Positions 35,814-42,750 of a stretch of DNA of 64,000 nt are shown in pieces. Numbering within the stretch: the first letter of the stretch is position 1; each line of letters opens with the position of its first letter. The notes beneath the pieces are model-generated. The model saw only the letters and a list, made by a program, of their open reading frames with translations. It did not search any database and was not told where the DNA came from. Made by a program: the position numbers and the translations under genes. Source of the DNA: CAMTUW01 sp947085035 (GTDB lineage: Bacteria; Actinomycetota; Coriobacteriia; Anaerosomatales; PHET01); contig CAMTUW010000018.1 of assembly GCA_947085035.1 (NCBI GenBank), positions 62,001-126,000 on the forward strand, in the 5' to 3' direction.

Positions 35814-36608
35814 TCAGAACAGATGCTGCCAATCGGCGCTGCATCGAAACGATCGTCTATGAACAGGAGACGGACCGTGTTTTGCGAGCGCGGCCAGGTG
35901 CTGTGCGGTCCCGTACCCCTTGTGCATCTCGAAGCCGTAGAGCGGAAACTCCTCAGCAAGGCGTTTCATCAGGGCATCCCTCTCGACCTTGGCAACGATT
36001 GAGGCTGCCGCCACGGCAGCTACGGTCGAATCCCCCTTGATCACGGCGGTCTCTGCATCGGCGATTCTCTGAGGATGTCCGTCGATGACGAGGTGATCCG
36101 CACTGGGTTCGAGCGCATCGGATGCGAGTAGCATCGCCGTGCGCAGCGCAGAGGAGATGCCTACCGCATCCACTTCGTCCGCCTCGACGTGAGCGACAGT
36201 GACGCATATCGCGACTTCACGAATCCTCTTGGAGAGGTCTTCTCGTGCACGGGGAGTCAATCGTTTGCTGTCATCGAGTCCGGCCAAGCGGGGTGATGCC
36301 GGCAGAATGCACGCCCCCACGCTCAGCGGTCCTGCGAGCGCGCCGCGTCCGACTTCGTCGAGTCCGGCAACGTGAACGTGACCGGTCGCACGTAAAGAGT
36401 CCTCGAGAGCGTAAAGGACACCCAGCCGTGTGCGCTCTGTGTTCGTCGCCTGCAGTCGCAGACGACCACGAGAGACGAGCCTTTGGACACCGAGACGCCG
36501 ATCGGAGGAATAGCGACGGATGAACGCCGAGACGTCATCGTCCGTCTGAGCCTCATCAAGAGCGCGTTTGAGGGCATCTATCGACCACTGGTGCACGAGG
36601 CTCACCAC
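35814..36608 (-). CDS. rnhB: Ribonuclease HII
   Basis: Removes ribonucleotides from DNA and RNA:DNA hybrids. The 264-aa protein has the catalytic DE in GLDEVGRGALAGP (about residue 83), the third Asp in VIDGHPQRI, and the motif IKGDSTVAAVAAASIVAKVERD. It has an N-terminal extension of about 70 residues like that of Firmicutes RNase HII. The start is GTG 36608 or a nearby GTG (36605, 36596); no strong ribosome-binding site separates these choices. Confidence 0.92.
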   Translation of the reverse strand: MVSLVHQWSIDALKRALDEAQTDDDVSAFIRRYSSDRRLGVQRLVSRGRLRLQATNTERTRLGVLYALEDSLRATGHVHVAGLDEVGRGALAGPLSVGACILPASPRLAGLDDSKRLTPRAREDLSKRIREVAICVTVAHVEADEVDAVGISSALRTAMLLASDALEPSADHLVIDGHPQRIADAETAVIKGDSTVAAVAAASIVAKVERDALMKRLAEEFPLYGFEMHKGYGTAQHLAALAKHGPSPVHRRSFRCSADWQHLF

Positions 36609-36631
36609 GATTCAGTCGGTATGAACGCGAA

Positions 36632-36658
36632 CAGGGCCCCGATCGACTCGAGGCCCTG
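36632..36658 (-). terminator. Hairpin after rplS (weak terminator)
   Basis: Stem CAGGGCC/GGCCCTG with a 13-base loop in the 91-base gap between rplS and rnhB. On the minus strand it is followed by TTCGCGTTCAT, a poor U-run. It probably causes partial termination so that rplS exceeds the downstream rnhB-to-regulator genes. Confidence 0.5.
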
Positions 36659-36699
36659 CGAAGATGCGATCTGTCACGCGAGAGCGAGGAGAGGGTGGG

Positions 36700-37044
36700 C
36701 TAGTAGCCCTTCTCCTTGAGGCGGGCCGCCTTGCCGATCTTGTCACGAAGGAAGTAGAGCTTGGCGCGGCGAACCTTGGCGCGGCTCACGATCTCGATGC
36801 GATCGATCTTGGGCGAGTGGACCGGGAAGGTCCTCTCCACGCCTACGGCGAAGCTGATCTTGCGAACGGTGAAGGTCTCGCGGTTCGATGCACCGTGACG
36901 GCGTATGACGACCCCCTGGAAAAGCTGGGTGCGCTCACGCGTGCCCTCGATGATGCGGTAGTGCACCTTGACCGTATCGCCTACCTGAAACTGCGGCAGG
37001 TCTTCACGAATCTGCTGCAGTTCAAGGGCGCGAATGATATCCAT
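36700..37044 (-). CDS. rplS: 50S ribosomal protein L19
   Basis: Large-subunit protein at the 30S interface. The 114-aa protein has the conserved QFQVGDTVKVHYRIIEGTRER and the C-terminal segment KVRRAKLYFLRDKIGKAARLKEK. The start is ATG 37044, with AGGA ten bases upstream. It has its own promoter and a hairpin leader. Confidence 0.97.
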   Translation of the reverse strand: MDIIRALELQQIREDLPQFQVGDTVKVHYRIIEGTRERTQLFQGVVIRRHGASNRETFTVRKISFAVGVERTFPVHSPKIDRIEIVSRAKVRRAKLYFLRDKIGKAARLKEKGY

Positions 37045-37078
37045 GAATACGATTCCTGTTCTCACGTGGTCGTCTCGG

Positions 37079-37096
37079 GTCCGAAATGCTTCGGAC
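37079..37096 (-). promoter_or_regulatory. Leader hairpin upstream of rplS
   Basis: A 7-bp stem GTCCGAA/TTCGGAC with a four-base loop, between the predicted transcription start and the ribosome-binding site. L19 leaders with regulatory hairpins are known in Firmicutes. This one is short and its role is inferred only from position. Confidence 0.35.
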
Positions 37097-37106
37097 GCGA
37101 GTGCGA

Positions 37107-37135
37107 AGTATAGCGTACGGCACGAGCAGCGGCAA
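37107..37135 (-). promoter_or_regulatory. Promoter of rplS
   Basis: Minus-strand -35 TTGCCG (37130-37135), 17-base spacer and -10 TATACT (37107-37112). It lies in the 124-base gap between lepB and rplS and would give a leader of about 55 bases. It probably drives rplS and the downstream rnhB-yraN-comM-dprA-trmFO-xerC-whiG run. Confidence 0.72.
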
Positions 37136-37168
37136 CGACGAATCTTGATTGCGGCATGCCGTTACGTG

Positions 37169-37759
37169 TCAGCGCAGGACACCGAATCGGTCAGGGGGCC
37201 AATACGTCCAAAACGCCAGCCCCCGTATCGAGTTGACCGGCCGGGGCCCGAAGAACCTACTGTCTCCCGAGTTCGGACGGTTGTCACCCATCAGCCAGAC
37301 CATCTCGTCAGGAATCGTGACGGGCAGTTCAATCGATCCCGCGATAGTCGGTTGCCCTTGTGCGTAGGGCTCGTCGAGCAAGACGCCGTCCACGAGGACT
37401 CCGTCGTCACTGACGTCTATCGTCTGGCCACCTACCGCGATGACTCGCTTTATCAGCTGAGGATGCTGGTCGAGGGGGTCATCGAAGACCACGATGTCGC
37501 CAGCACGAGGCTCTCGCGAGAATCGGTACGAGAGTTTCTCCGCAAGTACGCGATCGCCCTCCATGATCGTCGGCTTCATCGATCCGGTGGGAATGACGAA
37601 CGGCTGTATGACGAAAACCTTGATTCCTTGCGCGAGAGCGAAGGCGAGCAGTATCAACACCGCCGTCTCGAGCAACCAGCGCAGGATCGAGCCGCCTGTG
37701 GCGGGCTCGTCTGGCTCTATGATCTCTACGGAATCAACAGTGTTCTCAGAATCGGTCAT
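37169..37759 (-). CDS. lepB: Signal peptidase I (first copy)
   Basis: Membrane serine protease that cleaves Sec and Tat signal peptides outside the membrane. The 196-aa protein has one transmembrane helix at about residues 27-50. The nucleophile S60 is in IPTGSMKPTI, the general base K104 is in LIKRVIAVGG, and the last box is MGDNRPNSGDSR. The start overlaps the trmD stop by four bases. A second signal peptidase gene lies at 41280-41846. Confidence 0.93.
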   Translation of the reverse strand: MTDSENTVDSVEIIEPDEPATGGSILRWLLETAVLILLAFALAQGIKVFVIQPFVIPTGSMKPTIMEGDRVLAEKLSYRFSREPRAGDIVVFDDPLDQHPQLIKRVIAVGGQTIDVSDDGVLVDGVLLDEPYAQGQPTIAGSIELPVTIPDEMVWLMGDNRPNSGDSRFFGPRPVNSIRGLAFWTYWPPDRFGVLR

Positions 37760-38511
37760 CGTGTTCCTCTCCCGCTCGCCTCGTCATCACGCATGGTGCG
37801 GTCTGCGAGGGCGCGCTCATCATCTGTAAGTGTCGCCGACTCGATGAGGTCGGGACGGACACGGGTAGTCCGGATGACCGCCTGCTCACGTCGCCACCGC
37901 TCAATCGCGCCGTGGTCACCGCTGCGCAGGACCGCGGGCACTTCAATGTCGCGGTAGATTGCCGGTCGAGTGTAGTGAGGATACTCGAGAAGCCCTTCCG
38001 AGAAGGACTCCTCCACAGAACTCTCATCATCGCCGAGAACGCCGGGCTGAAGTCTCGCGATGGCATCTGTGAGCACCATTGCTGGCAGCTCGCCTCCCGT
38101 CAGGACGTAGTCGCCGATCGAAAGTTCGAGGTCGGCGAGCTCAAACACACGCTCGTCGAACCCCTCGTAGCGGCCGCACACAAGAATCAGACGCTCCTTG
38201 GTCGCAAGATCGTGCACAAGACGCTGTGTCAGGGGGCGACCGGCGGGCGTGAAGAACACTACCGTCGCGGGCTCTGGAGCCTCGGCTTGAACCGCCTCGA
38301 CCGCCTCGAAGATGGGTTCCGGCTTCATGACCATTCCAGGTCCACCGCCATAGGGTTCGTCATCGGTCGACCGGTGTCGATCGTACGTCCAGGTCCGCAG
38401 GTCATGAACGTGAAATTCGAGATGTTCCCGTTGCCGGGCTGTGCCGACGATCGACGTCGACATCGCAGGCTCGAACATCTCAGGGAATATCGTGATGACG
38501 TCGACTCTCAC
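37756..38511 (-). CDS. trmD: tRNA (guanine-N1)-methyltransferase
   Basis: SPOUT-class enzyme making m1G37, which prevents frameshifting. The 251-aa protein has the knot region LVCGRYEGFDERV and IGDYVLTGGELPAMVLTDA. The N-terminus begins DVITIFPEMF. The GTG start lies one base after rimM, with AGGGGACC just upstream. rpsP-rimM-trmD is the classical ribosomal cluster. Confidence 0.96.
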   Translation of the reverse strand: MRVDVITIFPEMFEPAMSTSIVGTARQREHLEFHVHDLRTWTYDRHRSTDDEPYGGGPGMVMKPEPIFEAVEAVQAEAPEPATVVFFTPAGRPLTQRLVHDLATKERLILVCGRYEGFDERVFELADLELSIGDYVLTGGELPAMVLTDAIARLQPGVLGDDESSVEESFSEGLLEYPHYTRPAIYRDIEVPAVLRSGDHGAIERWRREQAVIRTTRVRPDLIESATLTDDERALADRTMRDDEASGRGTR

Positions 38512-38512
38512 G

Positions 38513-39040
38513 TCAGGTCCCCTGATTCGGCAGGAGACCTTCGAGCAGCGTGACCGTGATGGTTCGCGCTTCCTCGTTGACCGAGATGATGACGTCGTCG
38601 ATGACGGGAATCAGTACCTCACCGAGTACCCCAGAGACCACAAGCACGTCATTGGCACCGGTGATGATCGTCTCGAGGACCTCGCCGAGATCCCCATGGA
38701 CGGTATCGGTGACGAAGAAGCCGTCGAGAGTGTCCGTGGTGTGATCGATGTCGGTCCACTCAGGCGGAAGATCTGCGGTGAGCGCCAGCATCTGGGTGCC
38801 CGTCAATCCAGCAGCCGAGTCAATCGTGTCGATGCCGTCAAGGCTGACGAGGGGTCCTTTGGGGCCAGGGCGAACAGCGCGTATCCGGGTATTGCGTACG
38901 GTGCGCGGCGGGACGAACCAGACCTCGGTTCCGATGAGAGACGAGAAAGGGGTCTCGGCGGCGGGCGCCACCGAGACCTCCCCTTTGAGACCATGCGTCC
39001 GAATGACGCGCGCTACGAGGGCAAACGGCCCATCTGACAT
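38513..39040 (-). CDS. rimM: 16S rRNA processing protein RimM
   Basis: 30S maturation factor with a PRC-barrel, binding S19. The 175-aa protein has the N-terminal pattern ARVIRTHGLKGEVSV and the linker RAVRPGPKGPLVSLDGIDT. The C-terminal barrel includes DIGHTTDTLD-like and GEVLETIITGANDVLVV segments. The long upstream open frame is antisense-like noise; ATG 39040, four bases after khpA, is the family start. Confidence 0.94.
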   Translation of the reverse strand: MSDGPFALVARVIRTHGLKGEVSVAPAAETPFSSLIGTEVWFVPPRTVRNTRIRAVRPGPKGPLVSLDGIDTIDSAAGLTGTQMLALTADLPPEWTDIDHTTDTLDGFFVTDTVHGDLGEVLETIITGANDVLVVSGVLGEVLIPVIDDVIISVNEEARTITVTLLEGLLPNQGT

Positions 39041-39044
39041 CGAC

Positions 39045-39296
39045 TCAGCCCACGACCTCGACGTCGACCATGAGCCCTTGAGTGCTCCCGGCCGCACGGG
39101 CGAGCGTCCGCACCGACTTGATGATGCGGCCACCACGCCCGATGACCTTACCGACGTCGGCCGAGTCCAAAGCGATCTCGAACCGCAAGGTGCCTTCGCC
39201 CTGTGAGGTGGTGATCCGTACGGCCTCAGGCTGATCGACCAGTGATTCGACCATGTAACGCACCAAGGACTCCGTGTCGGCTCCGCTTCGGGACAT
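39045..39296 (-). CDS. khpA: KH-domain RNA-binding protein KhpA
   Basis: Single KH domain of 83 aa with the GxxG loop VIGRGGRIIK at 51-60. Homologues between rpsP and rimM (YlqC, KhpA) bind RNA with a partner (KhpB) and influence cell elongation and RNA regulation in Gram-positive bacteria. It starts nine bases after rpsP. No partner gene is in the window. Confidence 0.92.
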   Translation of the reverse strand: MSRSGADTESLVRYMVESLVDQPEAVRITTSQGEGTLRFEIALDSADVGKVIGRGGRIIKSVRTLARAAGSTQGLMVDVEVVG

Positions 39297-39305
39297 GGCC
39301 GCGGA

Positions 39306-39764
39306 CTACTCTGACGCCTCGGCGTCGGCGGCAGCCTCGACGGCGACCTCCTCGGCCGGAGCCTCGGCGACCACTTCTGCAGCAGCAGCTTCAGCAGCAG
39401 CAGTTTCAGCGGCTGCGGCGTCCTCGGCTGCCTTGACTGCTGCCGCAGCCTTCGCGGCGGCAGCAGCGACCACCTTCTCGGCGGCCTTCTTCGAGACCTT
39501 TGCCTCAGCGACGTGTACGGTCTTCTCGCCGCGAGCGATCGCGATGATCTTGGTGACCGTCTCTGTGGGCTGGGCACCCTTCGCGAGCCACGCATCGACC
39601 TTCTCGAGATCGAGTTCGACCAGTGAAGGATTGGTGCGGGGATTGTAGCGACCGATCATCTCGATGAAACGGCCATCGCGCGCGGCGCGACCGTCAGCAA
39701 CGACGACACGATAGAACGGGGCCTTCTTGGCTCCGTGACGCGCCAAGCGAATCTTGACTGCCAA
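39306..39764 (-). CDS. rpsP: 30S ribosomal protein S16 with long Ala/Glu tail
   Basis: The conserved S16 core occupies residues 1-82 (KIRLARHGAKKAPFYRVVVAD, RFIEMIGRYNPRT). A further 70 residues are low-complexity Ala/Glu/Val with a Lys-rich start (KVSKKAAEKVV). The start is TTG 39764, nine bases after GGAGG, unusual for a ribosomal protein gene. It heads the rpsP-khpA-rimM-trmD-lepB unit with its own promoter and a GC-rich leader hairpin. Confidence 0.95.
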   Translation of the reverse strand: MAVKIRLARHGAKKAPFYRVVVADGRAARDGRFIEMIGRYNPRTNPSLVELDLEKVDAWLAKGAQPTETVTKIIAIARGEKTVHVAEAKVSKKAAEKVVAAAAAKAAAAVKAAEDAAAAETAAAEAAAAEVVAEAPAEEVAVEAAADAEASE

Positions 39765-39785
39765 CGAATTTCACCTCCGGACAAG

Positions 39786-39804
39786 GCGGCCGCGGATCGG
39801 CCGC
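39786..39804 (-). promoter_or_regulatory. Leader hairpin upstream of rpsP
   Basis: A 7-bp GC stem GCGGCCG/CGGCCGC with a five-base loop, ending about ten bases before the GGAGG of rpsP. It may tune mRNA stability or initiation at the TTG start. It has no U-run. Confidence 0.35.
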
Positions 39805-39829
39805 TCCTTCTCGTGCAAAGCGGTTGCAT

Positions 39830-39859
39830 ATACTACGCCAGCGTACACCCCGCGGTCAA
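39830..39859 (-). promoter_or_regulatory. Promoter of the rpsP operon
   Basis: Minus-strand -35 TTGACC (39854-39859), 18-base spacer and -10 TAGTAT (39830-39835). It starts 15 bases after the ffh stop and leaves a leader of about 60 bases before rpsP. Confidence 0.62.
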
Positions 39860-39874
39860 AGCGTGCCGGACACC

Positions 39875-41230
39875 TCATCGGCCGCGTGGTCCTCGGAATC
39901 CACCGAATCCTCCCGGAATCCGAGGGACTCGGCCCCCTTTGGCCTGGGCAGCGAACTGCTTCATGAGCTTTCGGGTCTCGGCGAATTGCTTCAGCAGGCG
40001 ATTCACATCGCTCACCTCGACGCCGGCTCCTCGCGCGATGCGCAGCCGTCTTGAGCCGTTGATGGTGCGGGGTTCGCGACGCTCAGCGGTTGTCATCGAA
40101 CGGATGATGGCCTCGATCTGGTCGATCTGCCCTTCGTCGACCTGCCCTTCCATGTCCTTCAACTTGGCGACTCCTGGCAGTGACTTGAGGATCGAGCCGA
40201 TGCCACCCATCTTGCGCACCTGAGCGAGTTGTCCCAAGAAGTCGTCGAGAGTGAACTGGCCCTTGTTGGCGCGCTGGACATACTCCTCATCCAACTGCTC
40301 GTCAGCGAGCTCCTGAGCCTTTTCGATCAGGGAGACGACGTCCCCCATACCGAGGATACGCTTGGCCATCCGGTCCGGATGGAAAGGTTCGAGCGAATCG
40401 GGCTTCTCGCCTGAGGATGCGAACTTGATGGGCTTGCCGGTCACGTGTCGAATCGACAGCGCTGCTCCGCCTCGGGCGTCACCGTCGAGCTTGCTGATGA
40501 TCACGCCGTCGAAGTCAACGCGCTCGGCGAACGCGCTTGCCGCCTTGACGGCGTCTTGCCCGGTCATGGCGTCGACGACCATCAACACTTGATCAGGCTT
40601 CACAGCTGACCTGACTGCCACCGCCTCGTCCATCATCGCGTCGTCGACGTGGAGGCGTCCGGCAGTGTCAACGATCACGACGTCTCGCATCGTGTCGATC
40701 GCATGGCGCACGCCTCCTGAGGCGATGGCTACGGCGTCGGCACCTTCCCCTCGAAAGACGGGGATGCCTAGCTCGCGACCCAGGGCCTCGAGTTGATCGG
40801 CGGCAGCAGGCCGGTGAACGTCACATGCCACGAGCAGAGGGCTTCTCCCCTGCTTGCGCAGGTGGAAGGCGAGTTTCGCGGAGGCGGTCGTCTTGCCGGA
40901 GCCCTGAAGTCCGACGAGCATCACGACATTCGGAATACGCCCCGAGAGCGTGAGGCGACTGTTCGTGTCTCCCAGGAGGTGCGTGAGCTCAGCGAGCACG
41001 ATCTTGATGACTTGCTGCCCCGGTGTCAGCGACGACATCACGTCTGCACCGACAGCGCGGGTGCGGATTCGCGCGATGAACTCCTTGACGACCTGTAAGT
41101 TGACGTCCGCTTCAAGGAGGGCCATGCGAATCTCTCGCATCGCGGCGTCGACGTCAGCCTCGCTCAAGCGTCCCTTGCCGGTGAGTCCGGCGAACACCTG
41201 CTGAAGACGGTCTGTCAGATTGTCAAACAT
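39875..41230 (-). CDS. ffh: Signal recognition particle protein Ffh
   Basis: SRP GTPase that binds 4.5S RNA and the signal sequences of membrane proteins. The 451-aa protein has a G domain with GLQGSGKT (107-114) and DTAGR. The C-terminal M domain includes GGIGSILKSLPGV and the SRP RNA-binding segment INGSRRLRIARGAG. The tail is Gly/Arg rich. ATG 41230 has AAAGG nine bases upstream. The receptor gene ftsY lies two genes upstream. Confidence 0.97.
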   Translation of the reverse strand: MFDNLTDRLQQVFAGLTGKGRLSEADVDAAMREIRMALLEADVNLQVVKEFIARIRTRAVGADVMSSLTPGQQVIKIVLAELTHLLGDTNSRLTLSGRIPNVVMLVGLQGSGKTTASAKLAFHLRKQGRSPLLVACDVHRPAAADQLEALGRELGIPVFRGEGADAVAIASGGVRHAIDTMRDVVIVDTAGRLHVDDAMMDEAVAVRSAVKPDQVLMVVDAMTGQDAVKAASAFAERVDFDGVIISKLDGDARGGAALSIRHVTGKPIKFASSGEKPDSLEPFHPDRMAKRILGMGDVVSLIEKAQELADEQLDEEYVQRANKGQFTLDDFLGQLAQVRKMGGIGSILKSLPGVAKLKDMEGQVDEGQIDQIEAIIRSMTTAERREPRTINGSRRLRIARGAGVEVSDVNRLLKQFAETRKLMKQFAAQAKGGRVPRIPGGFGGFRGPRGR

Positions 41231-41279
41231 CCGTGGAAACCTTTCGTGTCGGATTCAAAGGACCGGTGGGCAAGCGGGT

Positions 41280-41846
41280 TCAGTCAGGAGGTCCGATCCT
41301 CGTCACCGGTGCCCAGACCCAGACTACACGCCCGACAACCGAATCAAGCGCCACGGGACCGAGCTGTCGGCTGTCGAGCGAGACCATTCGGTTGTCGCCA
41401 AGAACGAATACCGTGCCGCTGGGAACGATGAGCGGGCCAACGATTTTACGAAAGTACTGATCGGCGATGACGTCGTCTCCGCTCTCGCGAACACCGTTCA
41501 CTGTGGCGATACCTTCACGAACCTCGACGCTGTCGCCGGGCACCGCTACGACGCGCTTGAGTGCTCGCTTCGCGCGCGGCGGCGCGCCTGCGATGTGAAA
41601 GGCGATGACGTCACCGCGCCTGGGGGTCTCGTAGGACTTGGTGAGCAGCAGCCGGTCGCCATGCGACAGTGAGGGCTCCATGGAGTCGCCGTCGACCTTG
41701 CTTGGGGAGAACAAGACGTAGAACACGATCAGGATCAACGTGAGGAACACGATCAGTGGCAAGATGATCCTGCGCGCGATTCGGTCGCCTCGGCCCTGGA
41801 CTCCGGGAGCGAGCAGAGTGGGCTCTATGAGCAGATCATCACTCAC
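41280..41846 (-). CDS. Signal peptidase I (second copy)
   Basis: 188-aa S26 peptidase, paralogous to the protein at 37169-37759. The transmembrane helix is at about residues 27-47. The catalytic S55 is in VDGDSMEPSL, K97 is in RALKRVVAVPGDSVEV, and the last box is VLGDNRMVSLDSR. The GTG start at 41846 overlaps the ftsY stop by eight bases. Placement between ftsY and ffh joins targeting and signal cleavage in one unit. Confidence 0.92.
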   Translation of the reverse strand: MSDDLLIEPTLLAPGVQGRGDRIARRIILPLIVFLTLILIVFYVLFSPSKVDGDSMEPSLSHGDRLLLTKSYETPRRGDVIAFHIAGAPPRAKRALKRVVAVPGDSVEVREGIATVNGVRESGDDVIADQYFRKIVGPLIVPSGTVFVLGDNRMVSLDSRQLGPVALDSVVGRVVWVWAPVTRIGPPD

Positions 41847-42750
41847 CGCTCACCAACGCTCGTGCGAAAGCGGATGCGTCGAAGTCCGCCAAGTCCTCGA
41901 CTCCCTCGCCGATCCCGATCGCGAGGATGGGCACCCCGAGTTCCCGGGCGATAGCCACGGCGATGCCTCCCTTGGCGGTACCATCGAGCTTGGTGAGGAT
42001 GATGCCGTCGAGACCGAGCGCGGCATGGAACTCGCGTGCCTGCACGAGTCCGTTCTGGCCGGTGGTGGCGTCCATCACGAGCACTGTCTTGACGGGCGGC
42101 CCTGACCGGTTGATGACGACGCGTTGCAGTTTCGACAGCTCGCGCATCAGATCGGGCGAGGTGTGCAGACGTCCGGCGGTGTCGATCAGCGTCACGGCGA
42201 CTCCATCGGCCTGCGCACGCTCGATGGTGTCGAAGGCCACAGAGGCGGGGTCGGCGCCTCGTTCGCGCGAAACCACCTTCACGCCTGCCCGCTTGGCCCA
42301 TACGTCGAGCTGCTCGATCGCAGCCGCGCGAAAGGTGTCAGCGCTACCGAGCAACACAGAGACGCCGGAGTCCGAAAGGCGCTTGGCGAGCTTTCCCACC
42401 GAGGTCGTCTTGCCGGTGCCGTTGACACCGACGACGACAACCGTGAGAGGGGTGGGCTCGAAGAGTGGCGGCGCCTCGGGGAACTCGGACGCGATGCGTT
42501 CCACCAAGCGAGCGAGAACCGCTCGTGCGTCGGGCAGTGCCTTGCGAGTGGCCTCACTGCGCAGCGCATCGACGATCTCGGTTGTGGCGGTGATACCGAC
42601 GTCGGCCCCGACCAGCGCGTCTTCGAGGTCGGACCAGAACTCCTCGTCGAGGTTCGGTCCGCGATCCAGCAAGACGTTGAGCTGCTCACCCAGTCGCTCT
42701 CTGCTCTTGGAAAGCCCCTCAGCCAGTCGCTTGAGCCACGGAGCGCTCAT
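41839..42750 (-). CDS. ftsY: Signal recognition particle receptor FtsY
   Basis: SRP receptor GTPase. The 303-aa protein consists of only the NG domain, with GVNGTGKTT at 108-116, SADTFRAAAIEQL, DTAGRLHTSPDLM and TKLDGTAKGG. It lacks the long acidic A domain of the E. coli protein, as in many Gram-positives. The start overlaps the smc stop by four bases (ATGA). Confidence 0.96.
   Translation of the reverse strand: MSAPWLKRLAEGLSKSRERLGEQLNVLLDRGPNLDEEFWSDLEDALVGADVGITATTEIVDALRSEATRKALPDARAVLARLVERIASEFPEAPPLFEPTPLTVVVVGVNGTGKTTSVGKLAKRLSDSGVSVLLGSADTFRAAAIEQLDVWAKRAGVKVVSRERGADPASVAFDTIERAQADGVAVTLIDTAGRLHTSPDLMRELSKLQRVVINRSGPPVKTVLVMDATTGQNGLVQAREFHAALGLDGIILTKLDGTAKGGIAVAIARELGVPILAIGIGEGVEDLADFDASAFARALVSGE

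Noticed and set aside
35225..36040. Plus-strand open frame of 271 codons opposite comM, yraN and rnhB
   Set aside because: All three minus-strand genes are well supported by motifs; this is an antisense shadow.
38513..39595. 360-codon reading for rimM with an Arg/Pro/Ser-rich N-terminus
   Set aside because: The first 185 codons overlap khpA and rpsP out of frame and are compositionally a shadow; the RimM family start is the ATG at 39040.
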